From Halorientalis litorea (GTDB lineage Archaea; Halobacteriota; Halobacteria; Halobacteriales; Haloarculaceae), in contig NZ_CP095482.1 of the NCBI RefSeq assembly GCF_023028225.1, positions 2,418,001 through 2,482,000 on the forward strand: a stretch of 64,000 nt of DNA, written 5' to 3'. Positions 60,357 to 64,000 of this stretch are shown piece after piece. The notes below the pieces were generated by a model, which saw only the letters and a list, made by a program, of their open reading frames with translations, did no database searches and was not told where the DNA came from. Within the stretch, counting starts at the first letter, position 1. Every line of letters starts with the position of its first letter. A program made the translations under genes and the position numbers.

Positions 60357-61010
60357 TTACGCCTCGGTGTCCTCGTCCACGTCGACGTCTTCTTCGTCCA
60401 CGTCGACACTCGTCTCCTCTTCGGCGGCGACCTCTTCGGGGTGGGCTTCGAGGGTCACCTTCTGGATTTCGACCCGGCGGAGCGGGTAAATCTGTTTGGC
60501 CTCGTTGTAGATGGCCGAGGAGAGACGGCCCGTGACGGCACTGTCCACGAGGTCCTCGAAGGTCCGCTCGGCGGCGGCGTCCTCGACGAGGTCTATCATC
60601 GTCCGGCGGATGGCCTGCTCCTGACTCTCGTCGGCCGACTTCGTGGTGAGTGCCACCGGCTGGACCTGCAGGCGGTAGTCGTCCGTCGTGAGGACGGTGA
60701 TGAACGCCTCGACCTTCGAGGAGCCACGGCGCACGAGGCTCCGCGCGTAGTCGCGCGTGAGTTCGTACTTCGTGAACTCCGTGTACGCCGAGTCCGAGGC
60801 GACTTCGTTCACCTTGAAGGTGAGTTTCTTGTTGTTCTCGCTGGCGTCGTTTTTCAGGTCGCCCAGCGTGGTCTCGATGGTCCGTCCGAGGACCTTCTCC
60901 GATTCGTCTGCGGGCGTGTCACCGAGTTCCTCGCGCTCGAACTCCTCGGGCGCGATGACGGTGTACCACTGCTTGCCCTGTCGTTGCCGTGAAACTGAAC
61001 GTTCGCTCAT
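60357..61010 (-). CDS. rps3ae: Ribosomal protein eS1 (S3Ae)
   Basis: 217 residues. The eS1 family is recognised from KQWYTVIAPEEFEREELGDT (about 13-32), KKLTFKVNEVASDSAYTEFT and the central LTRDYARSLVRRGSSKVEAF with the basic patch that binds rRNA. The C-terminus (about 198-217) is an acidic tail (VDVDEEDVDVDEDTEA) typical of haloarchaea. It is part of the small subunit. The ATG at 61010 overlaps the Pcc1 stop as ATGA. The frame remains open well upstream, but that part lies within the next genes. Confidence 0.95.
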   Translation of the reverse strand: MSERSVSRQRQGKQWYTVIAPEEFEREELGDTPADESEKVLGRTIETTLGDLKNDASENNKKLTFKVNEVASDSAYTEFTKYELTRDYARSLVRRGSSKVEAFITVLTTDDYRLQVQPVALTTKSADESQEQAIRRTMIDLVEDAAAERTFEDLVDSAVTGRLSSAIYNEAKQIYPLRRVEIQKVTLEAHPEEVAAEEETSVDVDEEDVDVDEDTEA

Positions 61011-61225
61011 GATTGTAGTGTATCCGCTATCCGTACGTTGACGACGTAATCGTCGACCGTCGACAGCAGGCCGCCGGTCGAGTCGCGCTCGATGACCGTG
61101 CGCACGGCGTCGTCGTCCGTTGTCGTCTCCATCTCCGCGGTGTTGTCCGGGCGCAGGGCGGCCGCGACCCGTTCGGCACTCTCGTCGTCGCCGTGCCGGG
61201 TCGTGACCGTCGCGCGCCGGGTCAT
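61007..61225 (-). CDS. pcc1: KEOPS complex subunit Pcc1
   Basis: 72 residues with the Pcc1 pattern: one alpha-beta unit, DDESAERVAAALRPDNTAEM, then the beta strand TVIERDSTGGLLSTVDDYVV and NVRIADTLQ. In KEOPS, Pcc1 dimerises and binds tRNA so that Kae1 can add threonylcarbamoyl to A37. It is encoded between a RecJ-like gene and eS1 with 4-base overlaps at both ends, the conserved archaeal order. kae1/bud32 are not in the window. Length is normal. Confidence 0.9.
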   Translation of the reverse strand: MTRRATVTTRHGDDESAERVAAALRPDNTAEMETTTDDDAVRTVIERDSTGGLLSTVDDYVVNVRIADTLQS

Positions 61226-62406
61226 AGTGCCTCCCTGAACGCCATGATGAACGCCGCCGTATCCGTCTCGAACGTCGCACGCGCCCGCCGACCGGAGCCA
61301 GCGGCCACGCCACCGACCGAGTCGGCGGCCGTCGCCATCGCCGACGCCACGTCGTGGCCCTCGGTCGCCGCCGCGGCCGCGCGCCCGTCGGTGACGAACA
61401 GCGCGACCGGTTCCGGCGACCGGAAGTCACGGAGCAGTCGCGCGGCCGTCCCGACCGGGACGAGCGCCGCGTCCGCCCCGTCGATGCCGAGGTCGGCTGC
61501 GTCGCCACGAGCGACGAACAGGCCGTCGTAACGGCCCGTCGTCGCACTCGTCAGCGCGCGATGGGCGCGCTCGCCGTGGTCACGCCACACGTCGAGTGCA
61601 GCGTCGCGCGCGTCGTGTCCCAGTGCCAGCGCGATGCCGGTCCCGGGTTGCTCGCGGGCGACGGCGTCGAGAACGTCGCCGTACCCTTCGACGGTCCCGA
61701 ACGGACCGCCGACGTGCGGGCGAAGCACTCGCTCGACGGCCGTCGCGGCCCTCGGCGGTACGTCGTCCGCCGTCGTCGTCCTGATGGCGACCAGCGACGC
61801 GATGGCGCGGTGGTCCGTCTCGTCGAGTCCCGTCGCGTCCTCGGCGGCGAGCATCCGGTCGCAGTCGGCCAGTGCCGCCCGCGCCGCGTCCACGTCGCCC
61901 GAGAATGGGCCGTAGACGAGCGTCGAGTGGGCGAGGCCGTCCACGAGGTCAGCCGTCGGGACACCGAGGCCGGGGCGGCGTTCGACGCCGTTCCCGTCGG
62001 TATCCCGCGCCGCGTCGAGTACGTCGCCGCTCGCCGTCACGTCGCTCGCCGTCGCGCCGGCGAGTGCCAGCACCGGGTCGGCCTCGCCGAGTTCGGCCGC
62101 GACGGCGAAGGCTCGCTCGCTCACCGGTGTCGTGCCGGGTTCGAGCGTGCAGTCGGCCGTCGTCGCGTCGTGGCCGACGGCGACGGTGGCGTCGGCGTCG
62201 GTGACGCTCGCGGCGTCGGGGTCGGCGGCGACGCTGGCCTGGAAGGGCCGGTCGGCGGCGTCGAGTGCCCGCGCGAGGACACCGGTCGCCGCGAGTGCGT
62301 CGCCGTCGGGGGCCGCGACGAGGCGGACGAGGCCAGCGTCACGACAGACGCTGGCGATGTCGCTGGCCGCGGTGGCTGACTCCCCGTGACGGTCGGCGGT
62401 AGACAT
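61222..62406 (-). CDS. RecJ-like DHH-family protein, degenerate
   Basis: 394 residues, related to the archaeal RecJ/Cdc45-type DHH family usually encoded beside rps15 and Pcc1. The first part shows LVRLVAAPDGDALAATGVLA (about 26-45), where a DGD motif remains. The Asp-His-His signature expected later is missing: the matching segment reads AVGHDATTADCTLEP. The C-terminal DHHA1-like region (about 270-394) has GGVAAGSGRRARATFETDTA. Loss of metal ligands suggests a structural role, such as a Cdc45-like partner in replication, rather than nuclease activity. Start at 62406 abuts the rps15 stop. Confidence 0.75.
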   Translation of the reverse strand: MSTADRHGESATAASDIASVCRDAGLVRLVAAPDGDALAATGVLARALDAADRPFQASVAADPDAASVTDADATVAVGHDATTADCTLEPGTTPVSERAFAVAAELGEADPVLALAGATASDVTASGDVLDAARDTDGNGVERRPGLGVPTADLVDGLAHSTLVYGPFSGDVDAARAALADCDRMLAAEDATGLDETDHRAIASLVAIRTTTADDVPPRAATAVERVLRPHVGGPFGTVEGYGDVLDAVAREQPGTGIALALGHDARDAALDVWRDHGERAHRALTSATTGRYDGLFVARGDAADLGIDGADAALVPVGTAARLLRDFRSPEPVALFVTDGRAAAAATEGHDVASAMATAADSVGGVAAGSGRRARATFETDTAAFIMAFREAL

Positions 62407-62871
62407 CTATTCGAGGAGGTCCTTCGCGGTGTCGTAGGAGTAGGTGAAGTCGGCCGCAACCTCGTCGCCACGGTAGTAGTCGACGAGACGGCGAATCTTC
62501 GCCTCCGTGTTCTGCAAGGCGCGCTTGTTCTGGTGGTCGTTCGGGTTCTCCGCCATGTGTTCGCGGAGGCCGACGGCTCGCTCCATCAGGTTCCGCAGGT
62601 CTTCGGGCAGGTCCGGTGCGGCCGCCTGCTCTTCGAGAATCTCCGTGACCTTCTTGTCCGTCGCGAGTTTGACGTTGGGAATCGGCGTCCCCTGTACGCC
62701 CTCGTCACGGAGCTTCAGGCCGATTTCACTCGGGCTGTGCCCCTGCTCTGCTAGTTCGACGACGCGCTCCTCGATGGCGTCCGCGTCGACGTCGCTCCAC
62801 TCCGGCGGTTCGTCTGCCACGGGCTTGTCCGAATCGGACGAGCCGCGGCGGCGTGTGTGCATTCGTGCCAT
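62407..62871 (-). CDS. rps15: Ribosomal protein uS15
   Basis: 154 residues. The archaeal uS15 N-terminal extension (ARMHTRRRGSSDSDKPVADE) and the helical core (SPSEIGLKLRDEGVQGTPIP, then DLPEDLRNLMERAVGLREHM and DHQNKRALQNTEAKIRRLVD) are clear. It binds 16S rRNA in the central domain. It is first in the run rps15, recJ-like, pcc1, rps3ae. I use the ATG at 62871, the codon in front of ARMHTRRRG; the open frame continues further upstream but is not conserved. The leader is not clearly defined by a TATA box nearby. Confidence 0.95.
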   Translation of the reverse strand: MARMHTRRRGSSDSDKPVADEPPEWSDVDADAIEERVVELAEQGHSPSEIGLKLRDEGVQGTPIPNVKLATDKKVTEILEEQAAAPDLPEDLRNLMERAVGLREHMAENPNDHQNKRALQNTEAKIRRLVDYYRGDEVAADFTYSYDTAKDLLE

Positions 62872-63142
62872 TGTTCTGATTGGAACCGCACTGGCTACTG
62901 TCCGGCGTATCCGGCACTGCAGTCCGGCGAATCGCCGAAACACTACCGCAATCCCAAGCCGCCGAAAGGACTCCCCGAAGGGAGAGAGCGGCACTGTCGG
63001 AGTTGCGGCCGTGCTGTTCCCATCGTCACCTTCTCGCTCGCACACTTTACCGTTACTACTTCAGTCGCACACGTAACCCCGACTCGACGACTGATAATCG
63101 GCCAGCGCGCTTATACAGGGTGAGTACAAAGAGGCGACAATT
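62872..63142. other. Divergent intergenic region upstream of rps15
   Basis: About 270 bases between divergent genes. On the minus strand a hairpin CTCCC TTCG GGGAG (62971-62984), closed by a UUCG-type loop, lies about 100 bases before the rps15 ATG. It may be a leader structure. On the plus strand a TATA box (63111-63118) serves the last gene. Open frames in the region have no convincing composition. Confidence 0.5.
63111..63118 (+). promoter_or_regulatory. TATA-like box of the pilin-like gene
   Basis: TTATACAG is centred about 28 bases before the ATG at 63143, giving a likely leaderless start. Confidence 0.55.
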
Positions 63143-64000
63143 ATGTCTCTATCGGGAATACTGCCGAACTTGAGGGGTGACGAGCGCGGGGTGACGAGCC
63201 CGCTGGGCTACCTCCTCGTTATCTCGATGGTGATACTCGCGGTCACGTCCATCGTCGTCATCGGGTCCTCCGCACTGGGAGACACACAGAGCCAGTCGGA
63301 ACTCCGCCGTGCCGAACACTCGATGACGCTGTTCGACTCCCGGGCTGCGATGGTCGCGCTGGGTACCTCGGACTCACAGACCCTCGATTTCGGGACGGAC
63401 AGCGGCCAGTTCTACACACAACCCGACTACGGCTGGATGGCTATCAAACACGTCGACTACGACAACGCCGGGAACACTCAAGAGATATACAACGAGTCGC
63501 TCGGGGCGATGGTCTACGAGAACGAGAACACCCGGATGGCGTATCAGGGTGGTGGCGTCTGGCGCCTCGACCGGGACGGGGCCGCGACGATGGTGTCGCC
63601 GCCGGAGTTCCACTACCGGCAGGCGACGCTGACGCTGCCGGTCATCCGCCTGCTCGGTGAGACGGCCGGGAGCGGGGCACCGTCCGTCACCGTGAGTTCC
63701 AGACAGCAGGCACGGCTCCTGTTTCCCAACCAGTCGGCCAGCTACAACACGCTCCAGTCGAACTTCACGAACCCCGTCGAGAACGGGACTATCTACGTGG
63801 ACGTTCACAGTCGGTACTACGAGGGCTGGGCACAGTACTTCCGCCAGCGCACTGCCGGTGACGTGCGGACGTTCCACAACAACAACACCGCCCGCATCGA
63901 ACTCGTCAGTCTCGGCGGGAGCATCGGGCGGTTCCAACTCCCCAGCGACAGCGGTGCGGGCAGCCAAGACGTCAGTGCCGTCGCGACGGGCCACCCAATT
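63143..64000 (+). CDS. Haloarchaeal exported protein with pilin-like N-terminus (DUF7289-like, partial)
   Basis: 286 codons are in the window and the frame runs off the right edge. The N-terminus, RGDERGVTSPLGYLLVISMV, followed by ILAVTSIVVIG, looks like a type IV pilin/archaellin-like signal: a charged segment with RGV before a single hydrophobic helix. The external part has many Ser/Thr and aromatic residues (GGGVWRLDRDGAATMVSPPE). It resembles an uncharacterised haloarchaeal family with pilin-type N-termini (DUF7289 from memory). It may be a surface or pilus-associated protein; several such genes usually lie together, and the next ones would be to the right. Confidence 0.65.
   Translation, partial: MSLSGILPNLRGDERGVTSPLGYLLVISMVILAVTSIVVIGSSALGDTQSQSELRRAEHSMTLFDSRAAMVALGTSDSQTLDFGTDSGQFYTQPDYGWMAIKHVDYDNAGNTQEIYNESLGAMVYENENTRMAYQGGGVWRLDRDGAATMVSPPEFHYRQATLTLPVIRLLGETAGSGAPSVTVSSRQQARLLFPNQSASYNTLQSNFTNPVENGTIYVDVHSRYYEGWAQYFRQRTAGDVRTFHNNNTARIELVSLGGSIGRFQLPSDSGAGSQDVSAVATGHPI

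Noticed and set aside
62857-63123. Cys/His-rich plus-strand open frame antisense to the rps15 start
   Set aside because: Overlaps rps15 and its leader; the Cys residues fall by chance and no start signal or codon bias supports it.
1-64000. CRISPR arrays, rRNA and tRNA genes
   Set aside because: I looked for regularly spaced repeats, for T-loop and CCA-type signatures and for rRNA-like stretches and found none; this was by eye, so a divergent tRNA could have been missed.

Overview
This 64-kb window is chromosomal DNA of an extremely halophilic archaeon (class Halobacteria). GC content is very high. The predicted proteins are strongly acidic, rich in Asp/Glu and poor in Lys. Many genes begin 25-30 bases downstream of an A/T-rich TATA-like box, as expected for leaderless transcripts. 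Halocyanins, a NuoEFG-less complex I with split NuoJ, a mevalonate-pathway decarboxylase, HvJAMM2-like, Pcc1, RibL, eS1 and uS15 proteins all fit. I see no rRNA, tRNA or CRISPR array. I do not assign a genus.

Layout. 1-6.2 kb: end of trpB, an SCP2-like protein, a small FAD oxidoreductase, a COQ10-like lipid-binding protein, then a respiratory block of a two-domain halocyanin, two small membrane proteins and cytochrome oxidase subunit I. 6.3-18.9 kb: housekeeping genes (purL, hisF, rpo11, trm112, cbiX, cysS) mixed with small haloarchaeal proteins, a DR2241-type Fe-S protein and two membrane/HTH genes. 18.9-25.3 kb: a sensor kinase, an NDH-2-like dehydrogenase, mvaD and a membrane-anchored arylsulfotransferase-like propeller protein. 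25.4-40 kb: complex I, all on the minus strand, as nuoA-B-CD-H-I and nuoJ1-J2-K-L-M-N. The two halves are separated by a cassette of about 4.2 kb holding an exported subtilase, a membrane-tethered HTH regulator and a repeat-containing surface protein. 40-43.9 kb: purE, purK and an Agl23-like membrane protein. 44-48.7 kb: ribH with an aminotransferase, and ribL with JAMM2, divergent from a DHH phosphoesterase. 48.7-53.5 kb: an exported phospholipase-D-like protein and a large FAD/Fe-S D-lactate dehydrogenase. 53.56-55.26 kb: a complete IS200/IS605-type element (tnpA, tnpB, terminal hairpins). 55.3-60.3 kb: HEAT-repeat, rhodanese, msrA, pssA and cupredoxin genes. 60.3-62.9 kb: the operon uS15, RecJ-like, Pcc1, eS1. 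The window ends inside a gene with a pilin-like N-terminus.

How the genes work together. Complex I and the NDH-2-like protein would feed electrons into the quinone pool. The copper proteins and CoxA are the likely terminal segment, and the lactate dehydrogenase adds another electron source. Purine, histidine, riboflavin, isoprenoid and corrinoid/siroheme genes are scattered singly or in pairs with ATGA overlaps.

The most unusual observations are: a 48-bp, in-frame, double-palindrome insertion inside an aminotransferase gene, flanked by a 5-bp direct repeat; the interruption of the nuo operon by the protease/HTH/surface-protein cassette, with a hairpin-plus-U-tract terminator after nuoI; very short upstream frames whose stop codons overlap the start of the following gene; and a TnpB whose RuvC-II motif reads GDL instead of EDL.
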